From Olivibacter oleidegradans (GTDB lineage: Bacteria; Bacteroidota; Bacteroidia; Sphingobacteriales; Sphingobacteriaceae): DNA of 64,000 bases. A program made the position numbers and the translations under genes. The notes under the pieces were generated by a model. The model was not told where the DNA came from. It ran no database searches and saw only the letters and a list, made by a program, of their open reading frames with translations. Of this stretch, positions 52,688 to 61,552 are shown in pieces. Each line of letters opens with the position of its first letter. The stretch's first letter is position 1. The stretch spans positions 2,980,233-3,044,232 of the forward strand of contig NZ_JBHLWO010000002.1 in assembly GCF_042432805.1 (NCBI RefSeq), in the 5' to 3' direction.

Positions 52688-52913
52688 ATTCATTTTATAT
52701 TATGCACCTTTATGATGCGAATTATTTAACGTTTGGGATTGTTCCCTATATTATAAGCTACCGCGACATTACTTTTTGGGCAAAACTAATTATTTTACAC
52801 ATAAAACAGGTAAACAGGAACAAGTATTTACTTAAGATTTACCTTTCCTGCTAATCGATCAGTCTCAAAATAACCACAAAATAGCATACAATCCAAGTTT
52901 CGATAAAAATATT

Positions 52914-53672
52914 TTATGGCTCCTTATGGAAAAGAGTGCCGGTTGCCTGAGCCGTTGGCATTAGCAATAAATCATTTACATTTACATGGGGTGGACGGGA
53001 AGCTGCGAACCAAATAGCTTCTGCAACGTCCTCGGCAGACAAGGGAGTAAAACCTTCATATACTTTTTTAGCTCTCTCTCTATCACCTTTAAACCGAACA
53101 ACGGAAAACTCAGTTTCGACTGCTCCCGGATCAACACTTGTGACCTTTATATTATACGGCAACAAATCGATTCGCATCGCTTTCGTCAAGGCATCTACTG
53201 CATGCTTTGTTGAACAGTACACGTTTCCATTTGGATAAACTTCCTTCCCGGCAATCGAACCGATATTGATGATATGTCCTGTCTTTCTCTCTTGCATAGC
53301 AGGAGCTACGGCTCTCGTAACATAAAGTAAGCCCTTCAAATTAGTATCAATCATGCGATCCCAATCGTCAGTGTTGCCTTCTTGTATGGGTTCCAATCCC
53401 TGACTCAAACCTGCATTGTTGATTAAAACATCAATAACCTTCCAATTTTCAGGCAATTCATCCCATACCTTTTGTACTAGGTTCTTATCCCGTACATCTA
53501 AACCTATTGCATGAATCTGAACGCCATATTTATTTTGTAGATCAGTAGCCATGGCATGCAACCGGTCTACCCGGCGGGATGCCAATAAAAGGTTGTACTT
53601 TTCCCTTGCAAATATTTCCGCGCAGGCAAAACCAATTCCCGAGCTTGCACCTGTTATAAAGACCGTCTTCAT
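52914..53672 (-). CDS. Short-chain dehydrogenase/reductase, YdfG-like
   Basis: A 252-residue SDR with T-G-A-S-S-G-I-G (7-14), N-N-A-G, Ser139, Y152-C-S-T-K156 and the P-G-A-V-x-T-E-F segment typical of NADP-dependent YdfG-type hydroxyacid/aldehyde reductases. The ATG at 53672 gives a normal SDR start; an earlier one adds three residues. It stands between YqeY and the PorT-like gene. It differs from the SDR at 2061 and is not a duplicate. Confidence 0.88.
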   Translation of the reverse strand: MKTVFITGASSGIGFACAEIFAREKYNLLLASRRVDRLHAMATDLQNKYGVQIHAIGLDVRDKNLVQKVWDELPENWKVIDVLINNAGLSQGLEPIQEGNTDDWDRMIDTNLKGLLYVTRAVAPAMQERKTGHIINIGSIAGKEVYPNGNVYCSTKHAVDALTKAMRIDLLPYNIKVTSVDPGAVETEFSVVRFKGDRERAKKVYEGFTPLSAEDVAEAIWFAASRPPHVNVNDLLLMPTAQATGTLFHKEP

Positions 53673-53823
53673 TCCTAACATGTTATTTTTATCGTGTTAT
53701 ACTGCTCAAGGTAAACACGATATTTTTAAATGAATTCCTTCTGTTTTGTTCTTTTATCTATGTAAGCCCATCTCCTTTTATGCTTTCTGAAATCACTCCC
53801 TCATAAAAGACTCGTTCAGCTAA

Positions 53824-54651
53824 CTACTCAAATATCAAACTGAATTGGATACTTCTTAGCGATAGTTTATCAAGTGGTTCCATAAAAGGATTGGGTAAGT
53901 TCTTCCATTTTTTATCGAGAATGCTATTCATGGTTTGCGACCATTTTAACTCTGCCGACATCTTGAAGTACTCAAAAAACAAATCGACACCTACCCCCGC
54001 TTCATATGAAAAATAATAAGGTTTTACAATAAGGGGCATGAATTCCGGACGATTTTCTGTAAGCTCGTTATAGTATTTGTTCCGTCCTATATTTCTACTG
54101 AATTTTGCACCTCCAACAAGGTAGCCCCGATATTTATCTTCGCCGTAGATCTTTTTCATATCCGATTTAAACTTAAATAGAACAGGCATTTCAAATGCAA
54201 AAAAGTTCTTATCTAAGCTGTTGCCGCTTGCATTAGGGTTGGGTTCCTCTTTATGATATTTAGATATCGTAACCCGTTCGCCTGTGGCTTCGTCCAAAAA
54301 CGTATAGTCCAACGACTGGTTAGCGAATATCAAATATGTGGGCCTGACAATAAAATTTGCATTCCCACCAATCCGTACATCAATTGGGATGCCGAAGCCT
54401 ACTCCGCCCATGGCGGCAGGCGTTTTTAACCCTACCAACCTTCTTCCCGGAACACCACCATTGGATGATTGCCAATGGGCATTTTTTGTGGCCTTATAAT
54501 AAGAAGTCTGATAGGTAAAGAAAAAGCCGAGATGAAGTATCTGATCTTCATCGTACTCGCCGCTAAAAGGTAAAGTCATTCTTTTTTGCGCACTCGCAAC
54601 AAAAGAAAAAACGAGCATAACGCCCAATGCAATACCTTTTTTTATCATCAT
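53824..54651 (-). CDS. porT: PorT-like outer-membrane protein
   Basis: A 275-residue barrel-type protein with a signal peptide (about 1-21), Q-I-L-H-L-G-F-F-F-T-Y-Q and alternating strands to the C-terminal I-Q-F-S-L-I-F-E. Next to ubiE, which it overlaps by 4 bp, it matches the PorT protein of the type IX secretion system. PorT is needed for T9SS function in Porphyromonas; no other T9SS genes are present in the window, so the link to secretion rests on the family and synteny only. Confidence 0.78.
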   Translation of the reverse strand: MMIKKGIALGVMLVFSFVASAQKRMTLPFSGEYDEDQILHLGFFFTYQTSYYKATKNAHWQSSNGGVPGRRLVGLKTPAAMGGVGFGIPIDVRIGGNANFIVRPTYLIFANQSLDYTFLDEATGERVTISKYHKEEPNPNASGNSLDKNFFAFEMPVLFKFKSDMKKIYGEDKYRGYLVGGAKFSRNIGRNKYYNELTENRPEFMPLIVKPYYFSYEAGVGVDLFFEYFKMSAELKWSQTMNSILDKKWKNLPNPFMEPLDKLSLRSIQFSLIFE

Positions 54652-55382
54652 TTTGTGCCTATATAAATGCTACAAATACCGAAAGTTTGCGGTCTACATA
54701 CTGTTTTTGAAAAACCTACTCGATCAAGAATTGTTGTAAACCGCTCTCCATCCGGAAATTGTACAACTGACTCCGGCAAATAGCTATAAGCTTCCCGATC
54801 TTTGGAGAACAATCTTCCGAAGAAAGGCATGAGTGTCCTGGAATAAACACTGTAAAGTTGCTTCATGGGAAAAGTTTTTGGATTTGAAAATTCCAATATA
54901 ACCGCTTTCCCTCCCGGCCTTAACACGCGACAAATATCAGCAAGACCTTTTTCCAGGTTTTCAAAATTGCGAACGCCAAAAGCGACCGTAACGGCATCGA
55001 ATGATCCATCATCAAAAGGTAAACCCTCCGAATCTCCCAACACTACTTCAAATTTATTGCCCACACCTCGCTTTGCGATTTTCTCCTTGGCAACCGCTAA
55101 CATCCCTTCAGAAATATCAACTCCGACTATTTTATCAGGCTTCAGTATATTAATAGCCTCAAAGGCAAAATCACCCGTCCCGGTAGCTACATCCAATATT
55201 TTTTTAGGTTGCAATTGGCGGAGCGACCTAATCGCCTTTTTTCGCCATATGATATCAATACCAAAAGATAAAAAGTGATTGAGGAAATCGTAGGTCTTCG
55301 ATATATTATTGAACATGGTAGCGACCTGTTGTTTCTTGCCTACCTTGTCATCTTTATATGGGGTAATTGTGTTTGAATCCAT
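54648..55382 (-). CDS. ubiE: Demethylmenaquinone methyltransferase (UbiE/MenG)
   Basis: A 244-residue SAM-dependent methyltransferase with V-A-T-G-T-G-D-F-A-F-E, V-D-I-S-E-G-M-L, and F-G-V-R-N-F, P-G-G and F-S-N-P motifs. In this menaquinone-using phylum it methylates demethylmenaquinone. Its stop overlaps the PorT gene start by 4 bp. On the minus strand TAAGTTTG (complement of 55390-55397) ends 7 nt before the ATG, which fits a -7 element and a very short leader. Confidence 0.95.
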   Translation of the reverse strand: MDSNTITPYKDDKVGKKQQVATMFNNISKTYDFLNHFLSFGIDIIWRKKAIRSLRQLQPKKILDVATGTGDFAFEAINILKPDKIVGVDISEGMLAVAKEKIAKRGVGNKFEVVLGDSEGLPFDDGSFDAVTVAFGVRNFENLEKGLADICRVLRPGGKAVILEFSNPKTFPMKQLYSVYSRTLMPFFGRLFSKDREAYSYLPESVVQFPDGERFTTILDRVGFSKTVCRPQTFGICSIYIGTK

Positions 55383-55581
55383 GCGTACGCAAACTTATAC
55401 AAAATTGCGTTCTTCGCCAAGGGTCTCTATGTAATAATCGTTGTGAGTGGTCGACTAGCGTTGCAGACATAATTTGTCATGTCTTATGCCGAGTATCCTA
55501 TCCCTTGTCTTTTATCAACCATTTCCCTACTCAACTATTTACGGCTTAAAACGTACAACTAAAATGCTATCTTTGCCTATT

Positions 55582-56184
55582 ATGATCATAAAAAGTGCTG
55601 AATTTGTTTGTAGCAACACAAGGATAGATAAGCTTCCTCCTCCTACGATTCCTGAATACGCCTTTATAGGACGTTCAAATGTGGGAAAATCTTCATTGAT
55701 CAATGCGTTAACTCAGCATAAAGGTTTAGCAAAAACTTCGCAAACACCCGGAAAAACGCAGTTAATAAACCATTTTTTAGTTAACAAGGAGTGGTTTTTG
55801 GTAGATTTACCGGGGTACGGTTATGCAAAAACCTCTAAAACAAATCGCAGCGAATGGGAAAAATTTATAAAAAAATACCTATTTAACCGGGAGAATCTAC
55901 AATGTGTGTTCGTACTGATAGACAGCAGATTAACACCACAAAAAAATGATTTGGATTTTTGCTGTTTGTTGGGAGAAAAAGGCATTCCTTTTATTCTTAT
56001 TTTTACCAAGGCTGATAAACAGTCTAAAATAAAATCGGAACATAATATAGAACTGTTTCGTAAGGCTCTTTTAACTTGGTTTGAAGAAGTTCCACCACAT
56101 ATACTCACCTCGTCCGAAACCCGAAATGGGTGCGACGAAGTACTTGGTTTAATTGACGAAGTTAATCAGAGATTCACCGTTTAA
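55582..56184 (+). CDS. engB: Ribosome biogenesis GTPase EngB (YihA/YsxC)
   Basis: A 200-residue TRAFAC GTPase from the ATG at 55582; longer in-frame starts add residues unlike the family. Motifs are G30-R-S-N-V-G-K-S (P-loop), the G2 threonine region, D-L-P-G-Y-G, T-K-A-D and a C-terminal S-S-E-T-R. It aids late assembly of the large ribosomal subunit. TATCTTTG (55568-55575) ends 6 nt before the ATG, so the transcript may be leaderless. It is divergent from ubiE and leads into the UbiA gene. Confidence 0.95.
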   Translation: MIIKSAEFVCSNTRIDKLPPPTIPEYAFIGRSNVGKSSLINALTQHKGLAKTSQTPGKTQLINHFLVNKEWFLVDLPGYGYAKTSKTNRSEWEKFIKKYLFNRENLQCVFVLIDSRLTPQKNDLDFCCLLGEKGIPFILIFTKADKQSKIKSEHNIELFRKALLTWFEEVPPHILTSSETRNGCDEVLGLIDEVNQRFTV

Positions 56185-56247
56185 TATCATCGATATAAAC
56201 ATAAGCTGACATCAGCCGGTGCGTAGCACGCCGTTACAATTACACAA

Positions 56248-57102
56248 ATGAAAAAATATCTATCGCTTGTTCTTTTTGCACATAGCATTTTTGCGATGCC
56301 CTTTGCTTTTATTGGTTTCTTTTTAGCCATTCACACAACCAATTATACGTTCAATTGGTTGTTACTGTTACTGATGTTGATCTGTATGGTTTCAGCGCGT
56401 AATGCCGCTATGGCCTTTAATCGTTATCTAGACAGGGATATTGATGCGCTTAATCCCCGCACAGCTATGCGTGATATTCCAGCAGGCCGTATAAGTGCAA
56501 AGAGCGCACTAATTTTCACCACCATAAACTGCATTATTTTTGTAATAGCCACCTATTTTATTAATCCTGTTTGCTTTTACCTCTCGCCTGTAGCACTATT
56601 TGTTGTATTGTTTTATAGCTATACCAAACGTATAACGCCTCTGTGCCATTTGGTATTGGGATTAGGTCTAGGTTTAGCTCCTCTCGGTGCTTATTTGGTT
56701 GTAACGGGCAGCTTCAATATCGTACCGGTGTTATATGCGTTCTCTGTACTCTTCTGGGTAAGTGGTTTTGACATTATCTACGCTTTACAGGATGAAGAAT
56801 TTGATCGAAGCCATCATTTAAACTCGATACCGGCTTACTTTGGCAAGAAGGGTGCATTACGTATATCCGAAGTTTTACATATACTATCGGCTTGTTGCGT
56901 AATCATCCCTATGTTTTATCTACATTTAAGTTGGTTCTATATTATAGGTGTTCTTTTTTATTGTTCGCTACTCGTCTATCAACATCTTATCGTAAGTCCT
57001 ACCGACTTACGACGAGTTAATCGGGCGTTTATGACCACCAATGGGATTGCCTCCGTTATTTTTGCTATGTTCTTTTTATTGGATATTTATTTCTTTGGTT
57101 AA
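56248..57102 (+). CDS. UbiA-like prenyltransferase
   Basis: A 284-residue membrane protein with eight or nine helices. The first polyprenyl-diphosphate site N58-R-Y-L-D62-R-D-I-D66 and the second, D-E-E-F-D, are clear. It is of the UbiA-other type, labelled 4-hydroxybenzoate polyprenyltransferase, which in menaquinone-making bacteria may be MqnP, the futalosine-pathway prenyltransferase. Nearby ubiE supports a quinone role, although it lies on the opposite strand. The prenyl acceptor cannot be decided from sequence. Confidence 0.88.
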   Translation: MKKYLSLVLFAHSIFAMPFAFIGFFLAIHTTNYTFNWLLLLLMLICMVSARNAAMAFNRYLDRDIDALNPRTAMRDIPAGRISAKSALIFTTINCIIFVIATYFINPVCFYLSPVALFVVLFYSYTKRITPLCHLVLGLGLGLAPLGAYLVVTGSFNIVPVLYAFSVLFWVSGFDIIYALQDEEFDRSHHLNSIPAYFGKKGALRISEVLHILSACCVIIPMFYLHLSWFYIIGVLFYCSLLVYQHLIVSPTDLRRVNRAFMTTNGIASVIFAMFFLLDIYFFG

Positions 57103-57347
57103 GCCTTTACTAAAAAGGTGCTATTATTAATATGACAGTAGACACAATGGAAAAAGAGTAAGTGTTTGCACTACTCGATGCTTTTCCAGTCAAAAGCAAA
57201 TAAAAGCCCTGCTTAAATAGATGTCCTGGGAGATCCCTTTTTCATCCGTCTTCCATTCCTATGATATTCCTGTAACATCCGTACTATATACGTTCTATAG
57301 AAAAGCAATGAAATACGGATGGATAGCGGAGGTATACCGAATGATAG

Positions 57348-57402
57348 GTGGATATGACGTGGACTAAAGGTGGATTTCACGTGGACTTGACGTGGATTCA
57401 AA
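57348..57402. repeat. 11-bp tandem repeat, 5 units (GTGGAYWTRAC)
   Basis: Units begin with GTGGA at 57348, 57359, 57370, 57381 and 57392, exactly 11 bp apart; the other six bases vary. They lie about 110 bp before the start of the orphan 278-aa gene. The period is close to one turn of DNA, so all copies face the same side. Confidence 0.85.
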
Positions 57403-57513
57403 CATTGAAAAAATCTGATGTAATAATTGAAATCAGGAAGCTTTTACGTGTTGGTAGGAATACTTTGCAAATTTACGAAAAATATTGTAAAATGCCGGCT
57501 AATTGGTAATACT

Positions 57514-58350
57514 ATGGCAAAACAAACAAGTGATATTACCCTTAGCGGAAAATTAGGTGATCATGTTCATTATCATCGTAACGGCAAGCACTTTACAAAA
57601 AGGGCCTCCACTAAGCCCCATAATTTTTCACCGGGAAGTGTTGCGGCCCAAGAAACTTTCGGTTTGGGCAGCGCCGTAGGGAAGCAGTTAAAAATAGCTT
57701 TAAAGCCTGTTTTAGATGAATATAAATATGATGGTATACACAATAGATTAACTGAGGTTTGCAAACAAATTTTCAGAAAGGGGCCGATACATCCATCAGA
57801 AACTAAAAGATTCGAAGACTATAATATTAAAATGCTGCTCGGTTTGAACTTAAACAGGCACACAGCTATTGAATCACTGATATATAAAAACCCGTTAGAA
57901 CTCCTTTATAGCCCTACAGGAGAAATAAAGATCATGGTAAATGAGCATAATCCAACGGAGGTTTTTCCGAACCATTTAAAGATGTATGCAGCTTCAATCA
58001 GATTTCTTTTTTTAATCATTGACTTAGAAAAACCATCTCATACCCACCATCAAACACAGGAGATCATAATCCCGTTAAATCAATCGCACTTTGCGAAAAT
58101 ACAGGGAAGTGTACACCTAGGATCAGTGGATAATAAACTGTTAATGTGTTGTACACAACTTAGATATTATGGCAATGCAGACTGCCATTCCTATTCAAAC
58201 AATAAAAAGTTGGTCGCTGCAGCGATTACAGCCATTGAATACATTAAAAACGGAGCTTTTGTCTCCTATCCTCCATTTAATCAACATGAAGCTAAGCCTT
58301 TAGCCAATAAGGGCGTACCGCTTAATACAATCGCTATAAAATGGGAATAA
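57514..58350 (+). CDS. Orphan protein of unknown function, possibly multicopy family
   Basis: A 278-residue protein from the ATG at 57514; an upstream in-frame start is less likely. Its basic N-terminus (M-A-K-Q-x-S-x-I-x-L-S-G-K-L-G-D-x-V-x-Y-x-R-N-G-K) recalls short Bacteroidota proteins that start M-A-(R/K)-Q-...-G-x-I-G-D, known as hypothetical multicopy families. The rest has no domain I recognise; a conserved-looking A-I-T-A-I-E-Y-I-K-N lies near the end. Not an obvious mobile gene. It is preceded by an 11-bp repeat array and followed 54 bp later by the M3 peptidase. Confidence 0.7.
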   Translation: MAKQTSDITLSGKLGDHVHYHRNGKHFTKRASTKPHNFSPGSVAAQETFGLGSAVGKQLKIALKPVLDEYKYDGIHNRLTEVCKQIFRKGPIHPSETKRFEDYNIKMLLGLNLNRHTAIESLIYKNPLELLYSPTGEIKIMVNEHNPTEVFPNHLKMYAASIRFLFLIIDLEKPSHTHHQTQEIIIPLNQSHFAKIQGSVHLGSVDNKLLMCCTQLRYYGNADCHSYSNNKKLVAAAITAIEYIKNGAFVSYPPFNQHEAKPLANKGVPLNTIAIKWE

Positions 58351-58404
58351 GGGACAAAGAAATTAATGTCCTTTCCACTTCAAACGTTATTCATAAAAAG
58401 ATAT

Positions 58405-60126
58405 ATGCAGACACCAAATAAAATTAACCGTCGATTTGTATCACAAGATTTGCCCATCTTATGGGAAAATCTGAATCCTTTGTTTCAAGACTTACAAAAT
58501 CGATCCATTGATTCCAAAGAGGCATTGGAACAATGGATGCTTGACCGTAGTGAATTAGAAGCAGTTTTGGAAGAAGATTTCGCTTGGCGTTATATCCGTA
58601 TGACATGCGATACAACAGATGAGAAATTACTTCAAGATTTTCAATATTTCGCTACCGAGATTGAGCCGAAAATAGCACCCATTGCCAATTTATTAAATAA
58701 AAAACTTATAGAATCCCCCTTTGTAAAGGAATTGGATCAAGAAAAGTATTTTATCTATTTGAGGGGGGTTAAGAAAGCGTTGGAAATATTTAGAGAGGAA
58801 AACATCCCACTTTTAACCGAATTGCAGGTGGAACAGCAAAAATATCAATCCATCACCGGAAATATGGAGGTGGAAGTTGATGGCAAAAGTTATACGCTTC
58901 CCCAAGCGGCCACATTTTTAAAGGCTACTAACCGGCAAAAACGGGTAGAGGTTTGGCAGCGTATAAACAACAGGCGCCTACAAGATAAAGATCAGTTGAA
59001 TAGTCTTTTTAACCGTTTACTGAAGCTAAGACACCAAGTAGCGCTGAATGCCGGTTTTGAAAATTATCGCGATTATATGTTTCAGTCCCTAGGTCGTTTT
59101 GACTATACTCCTCAAGACTGTTATGCCTTCCATGCAGCAATCGAAAAAGAAGTGGTTCCGCTTTTGCTAGAAAAAGCAGAAATACGTAGAAATGCGCTTC
59201 AGATTAACGAGCTAAAGCCGTGGGATCTGGAAGTGGATATTACGGGAAAACCAGCGCTTAAACCTTTTGATAACGGACAAGAACTGATCGAAAAAACCGC
59301 TGCTTGTTTCAACCGATTAGATCCATCTATCGGCAAATACATCGAAATTATGCAAGCACGTGAACTTTTTGATGTGGAAAGCAGAAAAGGGAAAGCTCCC
59401 GGTGGCTATAACTATCCCTTAGCGGAAAGCGGTGCTCCGTTTATTTTTATGAATTCGGCCAACACATTCAGAGATTTAACAACTATGGTCCATGAGGGGG
59501 GGCATGCTTTGCATACCTTTCTAACTGCCGACTTAGAACTGAACGACTTCAAGCACCTTACCAGTGAGATTGCCGAACTAGCATCCATGAGCATGGAGCT
59601 CATTTCGATGGATTACTGGGATTCGTTCTTCGAAAACCATGAGGATCTCGTACGCGCCAAACGAGAACAACTAGAAGATGTATTGAAAACCTTACCTTGG
59701 GTGGCTACCGTTGATCAATTCCAGCATTGGCTCTATACTAATCCCGACCATACAGAGGAACAACGGGCTATCGCATGGAATGAGATTTTTGATCGCTTTG
59801 GCCATAATTTCGCGAACTGGGACGGCCAAGAGGAGGCAAAATCGTTCCTTTGGCAAAAGCAGCTGCATATCTACGAGGTACCGTTCTATTATATTGAATA
59901 TGGTATGGCTCAATTGGGAGCGATTGCTGTATGGAAAAATTATAAGGAAAACCCTGAATTAGGTTTAAGGCAATACATAGATGCCCTTAAACTGGGGTAC
60001 ACGAAAACAATTCCCGAAATTTATCAAACGGCTGGAATTGCCTTCGATTTCAGCCAAACTTACATAAAAGAGCTGATACAATTTGTGAAAGCAGAATTGG
60101 AAAAATTATATGAAGAACAACATTAA
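58405..60126 (+). CDS. M3 family oligoendopeptidase
   Basis: A 573-residue zinc metallopeptidase (the in-frame start at 58366 is less typical). The zinc site is H363-E-G-G-H367-A-L-H with the third ligand Glu391 in S-E-I-A-E-L-A-S. It is of the M3 'not PepF' type that cleaves short peptides in the cytoplasm; there is no signal peptide. Its 3' end overlaps the LOG-family gene by 17 bp, so both are translated from one message. Confidence 0.93.
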   Translation: MQTPNKINRRFVSQDLPILWENLNPLFQDLQNRSIDSKEALEQWMLDRSELEAVLEEDFAWRYIRMTCDTTDEKLLQDFQYFATEIEPKIAPIANLLNKKLIESPFVKELDQEKYFIYLRGVKKALEIFREENIPLLTELQVEQQKYQSITGNMEVEVDGKSYTLPQAATFLKATNRQKRVEVWQRINNRRLQDKDQLNSLFNRLLKLRHQVALNAGFENYRDYMFQSLGRFDYTPQDCYAFHAAIEKEVVPLLLEKAEIRRNALQINELKPWDLEVDITGKPALKPFDNGQELIEKTAACFNRLDPSIGKYIEIMQARELFDVESRKGKAPGGYNYPLAESGAPFIFMNSANTFRDLTTMVHEGGHALHTFLTADLELNDFKHLTSEIAELASMSMELISMDYWDSFFENHEDLVRAKREQLEDVLKTLPWVATVDQFQHWLYTNPDHTEEQRAIAWNEIFDRFGHNFANWDGQEEAKSFLWQKQLHIYEVPFYYIEYGMAQLGAIAVWKNYKENPELGLRQYIDALKLGYTKTIPEIYQTAGIAFDFSQTYIKELIQFVKAELEKLYEEQH

Positions 60127-60706
60127 GAGTATTACCGTATTTTGCGGATCTAGTAACGGACTGAAAAGCAGTTACATGGAACAAGCCTTTTTACTTGGCG
60201 AAACGTTAGCGCAAAAGGGTATTCAACTTGTATATGGTGGCGCTAAAGTAGGCTTAATGGGAGCCGTTGCGGATGGCGCGTTGAGCAAGAAGGGCAGAGT
60301 CGTCGGTATCATACCTGATTTTCTAAAAAAGAAGGAGTTGGCACATGGAGGTATTACCGAACTGCATATCGTTGAAACCATGCATCAACGTAAAACAAAG
60401 ATGCATGATCTGTCTGATGGTTTTATAGCGTTGCCGGGAGGTTTTGGAACCATGGAAGAGCTGTTTGAAATTATTACCTGGGCCCAACTTGGCCTACATA
60501 AAAAGCCCATCGGGCTGCTCAACACAGATAGCTTTTATGACCACCTCGTCTTATTGCTCGATCAAATGGTCAATAACGGCCTCTTAAAGGAAAGCAATCG
60601 TAATATGTTATTGGTTAATCAGGATATTGATACGCTGATTGAGCAGATGTATTCGTATGAAGCTCCCGCTGTAGGCAAGTGGATCAGCAGTGAGGAAGAA
60701 GTGTAG
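60110..60706 (+). CDS. LOG family protein (TIGR00730, nucleotide phosphoribohydrolase-like)
   Basis: A 198-residue Rossmann-fold protein with F-C-G-S-S-N-G near the start, Y-G-G-A-x-x-G-L-M-G-A-V-A-D (42-55), R-K-T-K-M (95-98), and the signature P109-G-G-F-G-T-M-E-E117. Members release ribose phosphate from N6-modified AMP or are lysine-decarboxylase-like; the usual call is a cytokinin-type phosphoribohydrolase. It overlaps the M3 peptidase by 17 bp. Convergent with the HAD gene. Confidence 0.92.
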   Translation: MKNNIKSITVFCGSSNGLKSSYMEQAFLLGETLAQKGIQLVYGGAKVGLMGAVADGALSKKGRVVGIIPDFLKKKELAHGGITELHIVETMHQRKTKMHDLSDGFIALPGGFGTMEELFEIITWAQLGLHKKPIGLLNTDSFYDHLVLLLDQMVNNGLLKESNRNMLLVNQDIDTLIEQMYSYEAPAVGKWISSEEEV

Positions 60707-60787
60707 TTAAATGTAGCAGCGGCACGAACTGTAGCAACATCAATAAGAGAGAGCGTGCTCGTGCTGCTGCCACTGTTACTATTTAAC
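60706..60787. terminator. Long inverted repeat between convergent LOG and HAD genes
   Basis: Outer arms GTTAAAT (60706-60712) and ATTTAAC (60781-60787) and inner arms GCAGCGGCACGA (60716-60727) and TCGTGCTGCTGC (60759-60770) pair, one G-T pair aside, around a 31-nt loop. It fills most of the 84-bp gap between convergent genes, so it probably ends both transcripts; GC content of the inner arms is high for this region. Confidence 0.6.
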
Positions 60788-60790
60788 AAG

Positions 60791-61447
60791 CTAGCGAAAT
60801 AACCGATCGAGAGTCTCCAGGTCAATATCGTGGTAATTGCGGATATAGTAGTCACAGGGTGGTAGTTCTTCTTTGGTATGAGAAGAAAGAACTCCAACAA
60901 CCTTCATGCCTGCATTGACCGCTGCCGTCACGCCCGAAAATGAATCTTCAAAAACAACACAGCCCGTTGGTAATACCTGCAAATTTTTCGCCGATTTTAA
61001 ATATACTTCGGGATTAGGCTTATGCTTTTCTACATCCTCGCTGCTTAATACCGATTCCATTTGAGGCGCGAATGCTAACTTGTCCAAAATAAGCTCGAGA
61101 TTTAAGTAAGGCGCCGAAGTAGCCACCCCGGTTTTATATCCTGCATCTTTCAAGCTCGACAAAAAACTCAGAAATCCTGGTATAGGGTCAATATGATTGG
61201 CATAAATGGTTCTGAATAACAATTCCTTTTCGTCCTCCAGTTCTTTCACCTCCTCATCACTAAGCTCTTTTTTTAGAAAATACTTCATGATATAGCTATT
61301 ATGCTTACCATATATATGATCTATGAATTCCTGTTCGGTATACGGAATTGATCTTTTATCAAAAAATTGCTTAAACGCTTCTGCATGATATGGGTTGGTA
61401 TGACAAATGACTCCATCCATATCGAAAATTACGGCTCGATGATTCAT
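60791..61447 (-). CDS. HAD superfamily phosphatase, beta-phosphoglucomutase-like
   Basis: A 218-residue HAD hydrolase with nucleophile Asp9 and Asp11 (F-D9-M-D11-G-V), T-S-A-P in motif II, a Lys in the K-H-K-P-N-P-E motif III and E-D-S in motif IV. The helical cap of about 70 residues is of the sugar-phosphate phosphatase/PGM type. Substrate unknown. TATCTTTG (complement of 61452-61459) ends 4 nt before the ATG, so its transcript is probably leaderless. Confidence 0.9.
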   Translation of the reverse strand: MNHRAVIFDMDGVICHTNPYHAEAFKQFFDKRSIPYTEQEFIDHIYGKHNSYIMKYFLKKELSDEEVKELEDEKELLFRTIYANHIDPIPGFLSFLSSLKDAGYKTGVATSAPYLNLELILDKLAFAPQMESVLSSEDVEKHKPNPEVYLKSAKNLQVLPTGCVVFEDSFSGVTAAVNAGMKVVGVLSSHTKEELPPCDYYIRNYHDIDLETLDRLFR

Positions 61448-61489
61448 GTCGCAAAGATAGTGATAAAGGTATAAGGTGAAAAGCCTAAT

Positions 61490-61552
61490 CCTTACACCCC
61501 ATACTGTACTCCCTAGACCTTACACCCTATACCGTACTTCTCGCACCGTTCT
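61490..61552. repeat. Degenerate heptad array (CCTTACA/CCCTATA)
   Basis: Nine 7-bp steps including CCTTACA (61490, 61518) and CCCTATA (61525) in the same phase, between the HAD gene and the DPP III gene. Words match the large array at 43331-43484. Confidence 0.78.

Noticed and set aside
57213..57401. 62-codon minus-strand frame over the 11-bp repeat
   Set aside because: Its residues are only the translation of the GTGGA repeats and nearby DNA; no domain.
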